64,000 bases of DNA from Channa striata (taxonomy: Eukaryota > Chordata > Actinopteri > Anabantiformes > Channidae), in NCBI GenBank assembly GCA_033026295.1, contig CM065187.1, positions 18,386,388 through 18,450,387 on the forward strand. Direction: 5' to 3'. The notes beneath the pieces are model-generated. The model did no database searches and was not told the DNA's origin. It saw only the letters and a program-made list of their open reading frames with translations. Below are positions 15,201 to 25,275 of the stretch, in pieces; position 1 is the first letter of the stretch; each line of letters begins with the position of its first letter. The position numbers and the translations under genes are program-made.

Positions 15201-16293
15201 AGTACTAGGAGAACTCCAAGGAGGGTAAGTGGATCGTGTCAGGCAGTAAACTCTGCCCTTCTGGGTTTATAACACAGGCCCTCCCTCAATCCGGTTAACC
15301 CTGAAAAACTCAGGGTTCAGAAAGAGACATTCAGTTTTTTTTCACAGACTGACTAATACTCTTTGTGGAGACTAACATGACCTTTATATGAACAGTCGGT
15401 TTAGTGCCCCTCTAACTCAGTTTACTCGGATAATTCACACTATAACACTAAAGGAAGTAAAAACATACAGTTAGAGTCTGTTAATGGTATAAACATAAAG
15501 TAAAATTTTCGTTTATGTCAAAAAAGCTTGAAATTAGTTTTATTCATGTACAGGTTTGTAGTTTATTCCAAGTATTGGCACTGCAACACCGGAGGCTGCT
15601 TTTGTCCACGGCATATTTGGCAGCAGAAATTTCCAGGACATTTAAGTCCCACCTGTTAGGATCATTTATGTTGCTCACATTTAAAACTCACTGCCAACTC
15701 ATTGGCATTCAGGGAATCGAATTCAAAAAAGAGAAAGTGCAAGAAAATATTACTCTTAAATTTTAGTTTGTTGGCTTTGTAAAAAAATCAACTTGTGATT
15801 AATTTGCAATTTTGAGCAAAACGATTCCCTTTCAAAACATGATAAATTACAGTTTTATAATGGTTGCAAACAACGTTTTTACTCACACGGAAATAACAAA
15901 ACACAATTTCTTGTCAACATAAGTAAAACATTTACATGTGGAAAATGTGCACGAGTTGGTCTCACCCAAACGTTGCTTGCTTTCTCCTCTTACACAACAC
16001 GATCATATCAGCCTCCTTTTTTTCTCCACCTGGTCCCACACACTACCTCATCCTGGTTATCATTATTTCAGGAACAACAGAAGCTACGAGGGAGCAACGA
16101 AAGCCTGCGAGGGTCCGGGGTGGACTGTGCGGCGCTCACCTGCATGGTCCAGCTGGCTCAGATTTTAGTGGGCGCTGGGCTCGGTGCTCTGGTCAACATG
16201 GCAGGAAGTGTAATTGTGGTGGTCCTCTCAGCCGCGACCGTGTCCTTGTTAGGCTGCATCTTCATCGCCCTCTTTATCAGATATGTGGATTGA
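1..16293 (+). CDS. slc45a2: slc45a2 (MATP), 5'-truncated by window edge; seven exons
   Basis: Melanosomal 12-TM sugar/proton-type transporter of the SLC45 (MFS) family; in vertebrates it supports melanosome pH and melanin synthesis, and loss causes albinism (OCA4, medaka b). Exons by GT/AG and phase: <1-221, 1791-1967, 7169-7536, 10234-10377, 12370-12493, 14119-14324, 16072-16293. They join in frame into 486 residues; about 50-60 N-terminal residues lie before the window. Visible hallmarks are the SLC45 signature WGRRRP (131-148), [18 protein letters not shown] in exon 2, a hydrophilic central loop at the end of exon 3, GWTAFLCNMLFFTDFMGQ in exon 4, and a C-terminal RYVD before TGA. SLC45A1/A3/A4 are less likely: the exon 2 and exon 4 blocks and the RYVD end match recalled MATP closely, and rxfp3 is next door as in human. 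No frameshift or stop breaks the gene, so it looks functional. Confidence 0.95.
222..1790 (+). other. slc45a2 intron 1
   Basis: AT-rich intron bounded by the exon 1 donor and exon 2 acceptor. I see no further exon, RNA gene or recognisable mobile element in it. Confidence 0.7.
1791..1967 (+). CDS. slc45a2: slc45a2 exon 2
   Basis: Acceptor TGTTTTGCAG|CACTAG and donor ACAG|GTGTGT, 177 nt, phase 1 at both ends. It encodes a membrane helix followed by the highly conserved [20 protein letters not shown] and HALLTG segments. Confidence 0.95.
2199..2218. repeat. (TG)n microsatellite
   Basis: Uninterrupted TG dinucleotides within slc45a2 intron 2. Confidence 0.95.
5262..5545 (-). mobile_element. 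Tc1/mariner-like transposon fragment
   Basis: The stretch beginning AAAAGTATTTGGACA, then the block around CTAGAATCCATGGACATGACCAG and GGCCTTTACTACAGCTCTCTTC, resembles the inner/terminal part of Tc1-family transposons common in fish genomes, here read antisense to the transposase. No transposase frame survives and no paired terminal repeat was found. The family call rests on recalled repeat sequence. Confidence 0.5.
6030..6061. repeat. Short perfect inverted repeat
   Basis: Arms of 11 bp (CACCTGTTACT and AGTAACAGGTG) around a 10-nt AT-rich loop, in slc45a2 intron 2. No known function. Confidence 0.85.
6113..6151. repeat. (TG)n microsatellite with TC interruptions
   Basis: TG tract twice interrupted by TGTC; slc45a2 intron 2. 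Confidence 0.9.
7169..7536 (+). CDS. slc45a2: slc45a2 exon 3
   Basis: Acceptor TGTTTCAG|GT, donor AAAGAG|GTGTGT, 368 nt. Encodes two helices (GGACGYLVGAMDWGHS..., FFAAMTWGIFLIVHLF) and then a Ser/Gly-rich cytoplasmic loop of about 70 residues separating the two six-helix halves; that loop is the fast-evolving part of the protein. Confidence 0.93.
7598..7639. repeat. Perfect 18-bp inverted repeat (hairpin)
   Basis: Arms at 7598-7615 and 7622-7639 are exact reverse complements around the 6-nt loop TGTTTC, starting 61 nt after the exon 3 donor. In RNA this would fold into an uninterrupted 18-bp stem. It is shorter than a typical pre-miRNA; a recent inverted duplication is the simplest explanation. 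Confidence 0.9.
9465..9605 (+). repeat. Teleost dispersed repeat fragment
   Basis: GAGCCAATC...GCGAGAGGTGGGCAACAACC, then CTGGACAAGTCTCCCGTCTATCTCAGGGCCAA and an ACACACAAACAGACAACCATTCAC stretch match a very common fish repeat as I recall it. Its class is not clear to me. Fragments of the same family seem to lie near 22.2 and 55.6 kb. Confidence 0.55.
10234..10377 (+). CDS. slc45a2: slc45a2 exon 4
   Basis: Acceptor ATCTGCAG|GCCC, donor GGACAG|GTATTA; 144 nt, phase 0 at both ends. Encodes the start of the second MFS half (NMPNHYRCLCVSHLLGWTAF then FFTDFMGQ). Confidence 0.94.
10378..12369 (+). other. slc45a2 intron 4
   Basis: About a quarter of this intron is a hAT-like MITE (10563-11051); the rest shows no exon or repeat that I recognise. 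Confidence 0.7.
10563..11051. mobile_element. hAT-like non-autonomous transposon (MITE)
   Basis: Begins CAGTCTTGGGGGAA and ends TTCCCTAACACTG, imperfect terminal inverted repeats. It contains the TAACGAGTAAT / GTACTCGTTACAT type motifs of a well-known fish MITE. It is flanked by CTGATCTC (10555-10562) and CTGATGTC (11052-11059), an 8-bp target duplication with one mismatch; 8 bp is the size expected for hAT elements. 489 bp with no coding capacity. Confidence 0.75.
12370..12493 (+). CDS. slc45a2: slc45a2 exon 5
   Basis: Acceptor TTTTTGCAG|ATTG, donor TCCT|GTAAGT; 124 nt. Encodes IVYKGNPYAAHNSTAY..., including an extracellular-loop NST sequon, and the ERGVEIGCWGLCIN helix start. Confidence 0.94.
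12494..14118 (+). other. slc45a2 intron 5
   Basis: Carries an L2-type LINE 3' tail (12968-13340). A moderately GC-rich, ORF-like stretch at about 13.4-13.8 kb could not be assigned. Confidence 0.65.
12968..13340 (-). mobile_element. L2-like LINE 3' end, solo tail copy
   Basis: Starts with two ACTTTATTT(G/A)TATAGATCACAAC blocks, the reverse complement of an L2-type end (CTATATAAATAAAGT), then AGAAAACCCAACAAATCCCC, AACCTCCAGCAGAACCAGGC and TTGACCGGTTGGGCTGAGTG. The same ordered blocks recur at 34.1-34.5 kb next to a reverse transcriptase remnant, so this is a 5'-truncated copy of the same family. No coding part is kept. Confidence 0.7.
14119..14324 (+). CDS. slc45a2: slc45a2 exon 6
   Basis: Acceptor GTTTTCAG|ATGTG, donor GAGGAG|GTACAG; 206 nt. 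Encodes YIGLKGLYFVGYFVFGLGT, FGVMSSTLYTIPFNLVAEY and the charged QREEE end. Confidence 0.95.
14325..16071 (+). other. slc45a2 intron 6
   Basis: No exon, RNA gene or mobile element recognised; ends in the polypyrimidine tract and TTTCAG before exon 7. Confidence 0.65.
16072..16293 (+). CDS. slc45a2: slc45a2 exon 7, terminal coding
   Basis: Acceptor TATTTCAG|GAACAACAG; 222 nt to a TGA at 16291-16293. Encodes the last two helices and the conserved end FIRYVD. No AATAAA was found within the first 100 nt downstream, so the 3' UTR limit is unknown. Confidence 0.95.
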   Translation, partial: EQQKLRGSNESLRGSGVDCAALTCMVQLAQILVGAGLGALVNMAGSVIVVVLSAATVSLLGCIFIALFIRYVD

Positions 16294-19200
16294 TTTGGAT
16301 TCTTATATAAAAGTATTTTAATGGTATTGTTTTAATACATAAAGATTCTTTATATCCTATAAAATGTCATGTCATTATTTAATTGGTCCAAGCTGGCCAG
16401 CGGTGATGAGTTGTTTGTTGTTCAGCTTTTTCCTGTGTGGTTTGGCACCAGAGGACACGGTTTCGTTATCGGAGCTTTGGTGGAAACACATATTTGCTGT
16501 CTCACAGACAGACTTGGTATCACTGACAGTACAGTAACCTACAGCCAGCATCTAGTTGGCTAATTTAGCAGCTGGCCAGGCTCCACCAACACCTGTAAGC
16601 TCGCTATCAATTTTATCCAGAAATAGCTGTTGGTTAGTGAGCTTTAGAGGGAGTTTTTCCCCCTCGGAGAGAGCGGGTCACATCTTAAAGTTTTTACGGC
16701 ACAGGCAGAGATTGGAGGTTTGTAACATCTGAAGTCAGAAACTCGGGTAACCTCACCAACCTCCACCTCAAATTCCAAAAACAGCTGCTCTATTTGTCAA
16801 ACAGTCATACGCAAAGTACTGTCCAACTTCTATCTGTGAACATGTTTACACTCAAAAGAGTTATAATGGGTTGTCATCAGCTGTTACTGCTAACAAGGTC
16901 AACCGGCTTGAACTAGTCTTACTGCTCTGTGTTAGTGTCACAGTGTTACTGTAACCGGGCAGGGATGTGAGAATCATTGATTGAGGTTTTACAGTTTATA
17001 TGCAAAATTTAGTACTTTTTGTCCATGATGACAACTGAAACACAGATCCCAGATCCAACTGCTTATGATAAATGGTAAATGGAACGTACCATATTCCTCT
17101 TCAAAACCAGTTTTGTTGTAATGAAATGAGCAAAGCAGCAACTTTTTTACATTTAGAGCAACTTTGTTACTTCTTTAGGCACACAGACAAATTGGTTGGG
17201 TTTATGCACAAAAACACCTAGGTTAGATTTAGAGGAAGTACGTAATTTGCGTTAAAATACTAAAGAAACATACAGAATCCATCTGCATCGTCCTGCTCCG
17301 TAAGTTGACATTCCCAGGCTTTGAACTGTGTCAGATTAATGTGACAGGTCACCAGTTCATTAATATGGAGAGCATCAAGAAATATATTACTTTTACACAC
17401 AATTACATTTTTATTTTCCTGAGTTGTTCCACATTTTTGACCAAATGTAGTTTTAATTTAGTTTCTATGTGTTGACAGAACTAACTTCCTGCAACTTTAA
17501 AAACTTTTTTCTATCTCAGCAGTGGAACATGAGACATTTGCTCGCCTTGATCTTCAGGATTTTGCAGAATTCAGAAGTCACTGAATAAGATTTTGCATTA
17601 ATTTAATTTTCGTCACCGTGCAGGATGAGGTTTGACACTGGACGGATGTTTTCACATTAATCTGCGGAAGGGTTGAAGCTTAAACAAGTGGGACGTTGAA
17701 ATGTACATCCTCTTCTTGGCTTCTCCTCCAATTTTCAGGGAAGAAGGAGCTACTTTGGTCCGACCATGCAACTTTAAAAATCAAATATAATTGGACTCTG
17801 GATTTTACAATGAGGAGTAAATTATAAGTGTAAGCTTTCTAATTAGGTAATTGAGCTGTTTCGCTGAAAAATGGAAACAAGTTATTATTCAAAGCACAGT
17901 TTTTATTTGCCGTACATGTCCTAAAAAAGAGGCGAAACTACGACAAAACACAGGCTGGCTAATTTAGCTATTGGTGGAAATGCATTTGCACAAGAAAGCA
18001 AATTCTAGTGGAAAAAAATGCAAATTGTCCTTATCTGCCCCTCATTATAACTGTGGTTCTGCCTCCAGGCGTTTGTAAGAAGCAAAATCAGAAGCTCGCT
18101 CGCTTTACAAAGCTTATTCACTTGTAAAATACTGACTTCTACACAGGATTGATGCTGCATTTGAAGCCACCAAAGGTAGTTCTGCATTCCACAGTAGTCA
18201 GGTGGTAATGTAGTGGGCACACAACACATGGGTTTTCATATTATAATAAAAAATGTGTCCCCCTTCCCAAAAAAAGACATATGCAAAAAAATATTCTTTG
18301 AAAACCCGTTTCCTAGACATTCAAAACAAATCAAAGGATGTTCTCCAGTACCATGGACATGGCTGGAGATAATATTTCTAATCACGATTCACGAATCATG
18401 ATGTAAGTCATTTCTCTTCTCACTCTCCCTCACTCACTCTTATGTGTGCACTTCAGCGTCCAAATGACTGATCCCACTTGTGTGTTTGAATCCAATTGCA
18501 AGCATCAAACGGTAGCCATTTATTTCTGAGATTAGCCTCTTGCTGTGCGCATTAAATCAGCCCCTTTCTTTTAGCCGCTTAAACACACTTGATCCAGTCT
18601 TTATCTCCGGATGCTGATTGTTCGGCTCCTGTTTATCTCATCTCGGTCAGGTGTAAACACATATGGCTTCTGTTTCTCATTGACACTGTTTTGTCTCACC
18701 ACACAAACACACACACACACACACACACACAGCTTGCAGCAAGAGAGGAGAGGACATTACATTGTTTTTCAAAATAAGATGACACTGAATCTAGTGCTTA
18801 CTTGAATAATCATGTACTTTCTGTTTAATCTGAGAATCACTGGTTGGTTCCCTTCAAATTTTTTTTACTTACATCAATATTTATAAACGACATTTGCTGT
18901 TGTATTGTATTTTAGTGGTTGACATTTGGATGCATTTAATGTTAACTGTGGGGACTGCAGTTCATCAGCTGTCACTGATGAAACTATAGAAAATTGCCCT
19001 GAATAGCAGAAAAAAGTAGGTCAGCACTTTGCAGTATGTGGTTTTTATGTACGAATGTATCTTAACATCAGGCCAGATCTTCACTAACGTTAGAAACAGG
19101 AACAAGCACAATGTATTTTCATTACAACACACAATTGTTTTCTTGTTCTCGTCTAAAATGAAAACGCAGGTGAAACAAAACCACACTGTAGTTTGGAAAA

Positions 19201-19887
19201 ACTGTGTGAAACCAAAGGAAAATGTTTTCTGAAGCATCTCACTTGGCAAAGAAAGAGAGCTCAGTGGACTTCATCAAGAATAGCTGATGTGCATAAAGGT
19301 GGAGCAGGACACAACATATTCACACCATGTTCAGATATTCATCAGTCCACAGTTCAACAAACTGTGTAGACGGAGGTGGTTTAGGCCTGGAGATGATCTC
19401 TGCTCAAAAGGGATTTAGGAACAGATTATAACATAAAAAAAGTAGTGTGTTTGAAATAACATCTCTGAATGAATGAATGAAATAGCTACAGTCAGTGTTC
19501 TGACTGGACACAATCATCCTGAACAAAGAGAAGGACCAGAAAATGTCTCACACGTGGATGCATTTTGCAATCCACGTGCACACGGACATGGACATGTTCA
19601 GTGTGCACGCTGAAATACTGTTATTGGACAAAATATGTTCTCCCCTTTTTCCTCACACAGACATGTCTTTTCTTCTTGTGTGCACAAATCAGCTGAAAAC
19701 ACAATCACAAACGCTTGTGACATTTGCATCAAAGCAGCATTCCCAGCACATAACTATGAGTCAGTGTGATGGGGATCGAGATGGAAATTGAGTACATTTC
19801 TGTGTGAGCTTCTCTCACCTTCTGCTAAAGATCTTAGTGGACAGCTGCGAGTCACAGAGGACTGAAACCTGCCTGCTGCGCTTCACG
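16294..19887. other. Intergenic region slc45a2-rxfp3 (convergent 3' ends)
   Basis: 3.6 kb between two convergent genes, expected to hold both 3' UTRs. Apart from an AC microsatellite at 18706-18731 I see no gene or identifiable element. The ORFs here are short, low in complexity and look accidental. Confidence 0.65.
18706..18731. repeat. (AC)n microsatellite
   Basis: Pure AC tract in the slc45a2-rxfp3 intergenic region. Confidence 0.95.
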
Positions 19888-21126
19888 TTAAGTGCTGTTC
19901 TGGGGCAGATCTCGCCTGTCGTTGCACATCACCGCCCCCGGAGGGTAGAACACCACCGCGGGCCCCTCGGGCGCGCAGATGGGGGCCAGCGCTTGGCCTC
20001 GCTCGTCCACCTCTGGCTTTGTGAGGGCTGTGATCGGCCGTATCGTGGTCAGGGTCGGCGAAGTCATCCGCCAGAAGAGTTTTTTCAGCGCTTTCCTGAA
20101 CTCCCTCCTCATCAGGCAGTAGAGGATGGGGTTGAGGCAGCTGTTGGAGTGCGCCAGGCAGACGGACACGGGGAAGACGTACACCTGCACCGTGTAGTAC
20201 TCGTAGCTGAAATGAACCGCGTTGAGCTTGATGAGGATTCCCCAGGCCGTCAGCGCCTGGTTGGGCAGCCAGCAGAGGAAGAAGGACAGCACCACGATGG
20301 TGATGGACTTGGTGACCTTGGCGCGTCGTTTGGCGCATGAGGTGTTGATGTTCCTGGAGGTGATGAAGCGCAGGAGCAGCAGGTAGCAGACGGAAATGAT
20401 GCCCAGCGGCACAACGAAGCCCAGCATCACTTTCTGCGAGTGGTAGAGTCCCAGCCAGAGCTGCGCGCTCCCGTTGGTTTCCGGGAATTTGACGAGGCAC
20501 AGGTCCTCGTCGGACACCGACACGGTTGTGGAGAAAACGGCGTGTGGAAGAGCCGCGGAGACCGCGGCAAACCAGATGAGGACGGTGACGCACCGCGCCG
20601 AGCAGCAGTTCGGCCGCCGCCGCCTGCGCTTGAACGCGGAAGCCAGCGACCAGTACCGGGCCACGCTCATGGCGGTGAGGAAGAAGACGCTGGCGTACAT
20701 GTTCATGGCCGTCACGTACGACACGATCTTACACATGGCGTTGCCGAAAAGCCAAGTGAAGTCCAGCGCGTTTTCCACCGCCCAGAAGGGCAAAGTCAGG
20801 ACGAACTGGAAGTCAGTGACGGCCAAACTAGTCACGAAAAGGTTGATGGAGGATTTCTTCCACACCTGTTTGGACTTCATCAGGTACAGGACCAGCAGGT
20901 TCCCAACCAGACCCAGCGCGCAAACCAGAGAGTAAATGATGGAGATGATGATCCTCACAACTGCGGCGCCATCTGCCACTAAAGTGGGTTTCTCCAAGTC
21001 TGACAGGCGGAATTCTTCACCGCCCGAGCGGTTGGTCCAGTTGGAGACCCAGTTAAAGTAGGAGCTCGGAGCGTGGACCCCTGCGTCGGAGCCGTCGTAA
21101 TTAGTGTCGACGAGTTGTCCAGACAT
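19888..21126 (-). CDS. rxfp3: Relaxin-3 receptor, RXFP3 family GPCR
   Basis: Class A, Gi-coupled peptide receptor for relaxin-3/INSL5-type ligands at the plasma membrane; in vertebrates mainly neuronal. Intact single exon, 412 aa (human 469). Seven helices are visible: TM1 about 57-82 (GLVGNLLVLYLMKS), TM2 95-118 (SLAVTDFQFVLTLPFWAVEN), TM3 132-156, then TM4-TM7. The disulfide pair is C132/C210; N-terminal sequons are N29 and N32, with a third at N218 in loop 2. Arg157 sits in ARY where most class A receptors have DRY (RXFP3 is TRY). CWLP is at 285-288 in TM6 and NPILY at 332-336 in TM7. Ser/Thr and PPGAV motifs of the tail also match RXFP3. The ATG at 21126 is the first in frame. Teleosts carry several rxfp3 paralogues; I cannot say which this is, but its place beside slc45a2 matches human RXFP3. 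Upstream lies an RE1-like site. Confidence 0.93.
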   Translation of the reverse strand: MSGQLVDTNYDGSDAGVHAPSSYFNWVSNWTNRSGGEEFRLSDLEKPTLVADGAAVVRIIISIIYSLVCALGLVGNLLVLYLMKSKQVWKKSSINLFVTSLAVTDFQFVLTLPFWAVENALDFTWLFGNAMCKIVSYVTAMNMYASVFFLTAMSVARYWSLASAFKRRRRRPNCCSARCVTVLIWFAAVSAALPHAVFSTTVSVSDEDLCLVKFPETNGSAQLWLGLYHSQKVMLGFVVPLGIISVCYLLLLRFITSRNINTSCAKRRAKVTKSITIVVLSFFLCWLPNQALTAWGILIKLNAVHFSYEYYTVQVYVFPVSVCLAHSNSCLNPILYCLMRREFRKALKKLFWRMTSPTLTTIRPITALTKPEVDERGQALAPICAPEGPAVVFYPPGAVMCNDRRDLPQNST

Positions 21127-21417
21127 GTTAACTCGCGTCCCCGAGGAGGGTCAGTAAAGTCCGATCCATCTCCGAATGCTTCACCTCTTGGAGAAGAAAT
21201 CGGCGGATTTTATGCTCATGGACACGCCTCCGTGGTTATTACTTCGATTATATCTGCTAATATGAATTTAATCAGGAAGAATCATCAAAATAAAGGCAAA
21301 GTGTCCGTGAGGGTCCTGCTCCTCGTCAGGTTGGCGTCTTGCTCTGAGGATTTTCTTTGCGCGTCTCGGCTCTCCAACCGCGCAGAGGCGTCCTGACGCT
21401 GCGCTCAGGCGCGATCT

Positions 21418-21438
21418 GGCGCTGTCCTTGGTTCTGAT
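21418..21438 (-). promoter_or_regulatory. RE1/NRSE-like REST binding site upstream of rxfp3
   Basis: On the minus strand this 21-mer agrees with the canonical RE1 (TTCAGCACC-N2-GGACAGCGCC form) at 18 of 21 positions; both half-sites CAGaACC and GGACAGCGCC are present at standard spacing. It lies 292-312 nt upstream of the rxfp3 start codon. REST silences neuronal genes outside neurons, which fits a brain receptor. The match is seen in the sequence; the function is inferred. Confidence 0.6.
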
Positions 21439-22194
21439 TAGATGCCATATGGAGAAAAAAACAAAAACTCCTCAACTTGTTTTAATCCCAGCTCTTTTTT
21501 TTTCTTGTCAACTATCTGTGGAATCGAGCCTGCACTGACAAAACTGTGCGCGCCTTTTGTAAATTTGCAAATATCCCGTCCCTAACTGTAGACAATATCC
21601 AGCAGCAGTAAAGGTTGAAGATTGTCAATCTTTAAAAGCTTTTATGGCTTATGAACTTTATATTGATTCCACTTTACCTTGTCTGAAGGTCAATAGCCTG
21701 TTTATTCATGTTTCCTGAGTCTAAGTGCCTGGATGGCACGTGAAAAGGGGTGCGCGGAGCTTAAGGTGAGGGGAAATGATTGACAAGGAGGATGACAGGT
21801 GAGCCAAGAGTACAGAAATGAGAACATGACTTAGGATTCGGAGCAGAATAAGGTGAAAACAGTGAGTTACACTGTGATTCAATTACCTGGATCAATTAGA
21901 GTTCATGATGTGCACAATTATGTAGATGCGCAGGACTTGGCCGTATCTATCACATGCAGACGATTCAGGGCTGCTTATTTTCTCCTCTGCCTCGTCTGCA
22001 CTACTATCAAGGCAGCCTACATGATCTGAATGAGCAAACCTTTGAATGCCAAAGTGTAAAAGAGTAATTTGCCATGTGGGGAAATATTTTTACTTTCTTG
22101 CTGAAATGTCAGTATCACGCTGATATCTGTCCTTTCAATATGGAACCAGCAGGAGGTTATAGCATAAAGACTGGAAACGGGCAGCAAAAAGCGA

Positions 22195-22305
22195 GCCTGG
22201 AGAACATGCAAGCTCAGCAGAGACAGGATCCAGCTGGCCTCCTCCACTTTTGGACCCAGAATCTTGATGTGAGGCGACAAGGCCCCAGCGTGCCAAAGCA
22301 GGATG
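22195..22305 (+). repeat. Teleost dispersed repeat fragment (second part)
   Basis: GAGAACATGCAAGCTC, GGATCCAGCTGGCCTCC, GACCCAGAATCTTGATGTG and GAGGCGACAAGGCCCCAGCG resemble the second half of the common fish repeat whose first half is seen near 9.5 kb. Degenerate and non-coding. Confidence 0.5.
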
Positions 22306-25197
22306 GCAATAACTCCAATTTCCACAGAGCCAATAACCTCTACCAGGAGAAGGGAGGAAGGTGGATGTGAAGGAGTCAGGATCCTTTGTTATGAGAATAT
22401 TGGATCAGCATCCACAGTGATTGAGCTACCAACTGTTCACTTTAATAAACTCAGGTCAGATCTTTTTGTGAGGCCTCTAATTGCTCTTTGACCTTCAAAG
22501 GGAGTCTCCATAATGTGGGAGAATGACAAGTACACATTGCACACACAGTAATATTTTCACCTGAGGACAAAACTCCCACCAGAAAGAAGAAACAGTGATT
22601 CTCCTTGTGCGTATTTCTTCTCTGAGGTGTAATAAATCTCACTCTCCTTGCAGCTGTTTTGGGAGGGACTAGTCTGCTTCTTTGGCTGTTACCTCTGCTC
22701 AACGTTGGCAAAACACTGATTTTGTCTGTGCGCTGTTGCTCAATGGCAAACGAGAACTGTACCGCAAAAGTTACAGGTCATTGGGAGAAGTGGGGCCAGA
22801 AGAAAAGCCATGGAGGAGGTGTCATAGGATTCATCATGTGGGGACAAACCTGCCTCAGATTCCATTTTTAATGCTGCCATGCGACTGTTTACCACCAGGG
22901 GGCAGAAAGTCAACCGTCCTCTCACCGGATTCTCCTGTCTCCTAAAACTATATTCTCATTAGGTAAATTGTAAACGTAATGTTGTCTCTATGTGGTGTTA
23001 TTGTCTTAGTCCCCAAGTCCCTACCCATCATTACATGTTATCACTTTTACACATGTGAGAGAAAACGGCCTCCTGGCAAGAATTAGTCCTAGTCAACTGA
23101 TTCCCTACACCCACTAATAACAAATATTAAATTCCTCTTGGTTTGTAATGAATCTGCTAAAAGCCATTATTGTAGCTTGACATATGACAAACGAATAAAA
23201 GCAGGAGCCAAAAGTATTTATATAAACTGGCGTCATCTGAAAACCATGGTTTGAGGGCCACAGGATGCAATTTTTAGCAGGACATTTACACATCAAATAA
23301 CAGTGATTCATTTCCCTTTTAATATAAAACGCAATAGAACTGCCTTAAGAAAGGAAAAATCATATTTACATTTCCTGTTGTGCTACAGAAATGTATATCA
23401 TTTGACTTTTATTTCAGAGGATGGAAAACAAAAGCACAGATTAGAAAATATCTAGGCTAAATGATATGGATGAAATGAGAGAAAATGTCAGTTTTGAGAC
23501 ATTCATTATCTTGTACTGGGCGAAACACGCAGGCAAAATGAAGTGGTAATGATAACTGAATGAAAAAGAAACCAAATTGTATATTCATTATCCAGAAAGT
23601 CAGCAGGGCAAGAAATGTAATCATATTTATGTGTTTGGTTCCTGATCTGTTTTCTATTTGTAGGAATGAAAATGAAAGAAAACATCCATGTTTTGGTCCT
23701 TCACCAAACATTTACTCTTTGTTATTATCACAAATCTGCTGAAACCATCATTCCAGATCCTGGGATAAGCTTTGCAACACTGAGGGCGAAAAATAACGGT
23801 GTGCAACAGGAAGAATCTCTGCTTCAAATGGTTTGTTTCAATCACAACTAGCTGCCATCCTGCTGATTGGCTTCTGATTCTGCTTGTGGAGCAAACTTCC
23901 TTCTTTTTCTTTATACTTTTTTGGCAGGAACAGTGCATGAAAAAAAATTCATTATGAAGAGGATGAATTTACAGATGGAGACTGACAGCTGGGCTCCTAA
24001 AATCTTTGATTAAATTAAATCCCATTTGTTTCAAAAAATAACTTTTAAAATGCATTTTAAACCCATTGTAGCCATTTCTTTTTGCTTCTTCTGCCCACAG
24101 CAATATTAAAATAAGAAATAAAAGCATTAACTTTAATGGTAAAGTTTCATACTTAATAAAATAATGCATCAGACAGTTATGAAATAAACTACTTTTTAAA
24201 GTTTGAGAATTTAATGTAATGTGTATTAATAAGTTGTACACATTTGGTTTGGCAAAGTCAGCAAAGTCACAATATCATGGAGTTTAGAGTAGGGACACAA
24301 AGTCAGAAAAAGTGAGTAAAGTATTGTAAATTGACACTAAAAGTAAACAACTTGAACGAATGTATTTAAGTTTCATTACTGAGTATTAGTCTAATAGTAC
24401 TTCAGAGGGCCGATATGATAGGGTAGCGCTGACCTCCAGTGGTGTTCATGCAAACTACAAACCCAGCACACAAACTGATTCACCAGGGGACGACAGAAAA
24501 ACACTAAAAACTGCCTGATCCATGTGGGAATCCGTGTGGTGCCTATTTTCCAGTCAAACTGCTGTGGTTGTTGCAGCGCAGCTGTCAGAGCCGCCATCGT
24601 GCACGGACACCAGTGGAGAGCAGATGGAGCGGTAAACAGTCAGCGTGAAAACTGGATTGAATGAGGCCTGCAGCTGCATCTACACTTCAACCAAAGTCTA
24701 ATATTTACTATACATCTACAGAAGCTTAATCAAATGTGTTTCAAAAGTACCCTGCAGGTTAACGACAGAGATTTTACTGCTTCCAAATCAAACATCTGCA
24801 ACCATTTGGCTGGTATGTGTCTTTCTTATCAGGCTCATTTAGAATTCCTGCAGACACACCCCTCATATAGAAACTGCAACATTCCTCAACTGTCTCAGTC
24901 GAGAGTACAGGCCACATCAGATCAGGTCAAAGATACTAACACTGTCAGTGTAAACAGAGCCGTGCCGGAAAAACTGGATTTAGTCGACAAAAATGAAGCC
25001 TCTTGTTCTTTTTCAGTGTATTATCTATTGTCTAATTCAGCATTTCAATGCACAGTATTCTCTTCAAACTTACATTTAAATGAATATACATTTACACATA
25101 AAATGTCTTTTTAGTAGTTCATTTGAGAATGTGGTATTTTTTATATTTGCTGTTGTTATGTTAAATGTCCAGAAGTGTGCTGGCAAAGGTCCATATC

Positions 25198-25275
25198 TAC
25201 TACTACTACTACTCTTTCGGCTTTTCCCATTAGGGGTCGCCACAGCGAATCATCCTTTTCCACTTCATGGCAAAG
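25198..25275 (+). repeat. (TAC)n plus short conserved teleost repeat fragment
   Basis: A run of TAC trinucleotides leads into CTTTCGGCTTTTCCCATTAG and GGGTCGCCACAGCGAATCATC, a block that recurs widely in fish genomes, probably as the end of a non-LTR retrotransposon. Only this block is kept here; the family assignment is uncertain. Confidence 0.5.

Noticed and set aside
19883..20593. 236-aa minus-strand ORF overlapping rxfp3 in another frame
   Set aside because: Out-of-frame reading of the same exon; the rxfp3 frame has all GPCR motifs.
19804..20982. Long plus-strand ORFs (178, 180 and 153 aa) opposite rxfp3
   Set aside because: They are antisense shadows of a GC-rich GPCR exon, full of Arg/His/Gly, with no family resemblance.
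24391..24597. 68-aa minus-strand ORF starting MAALTAALQQPQQ
   Set aside because: Looks protein-like at first, but has no recognisable domain or partner exon and degrades into AT-rich sequence.
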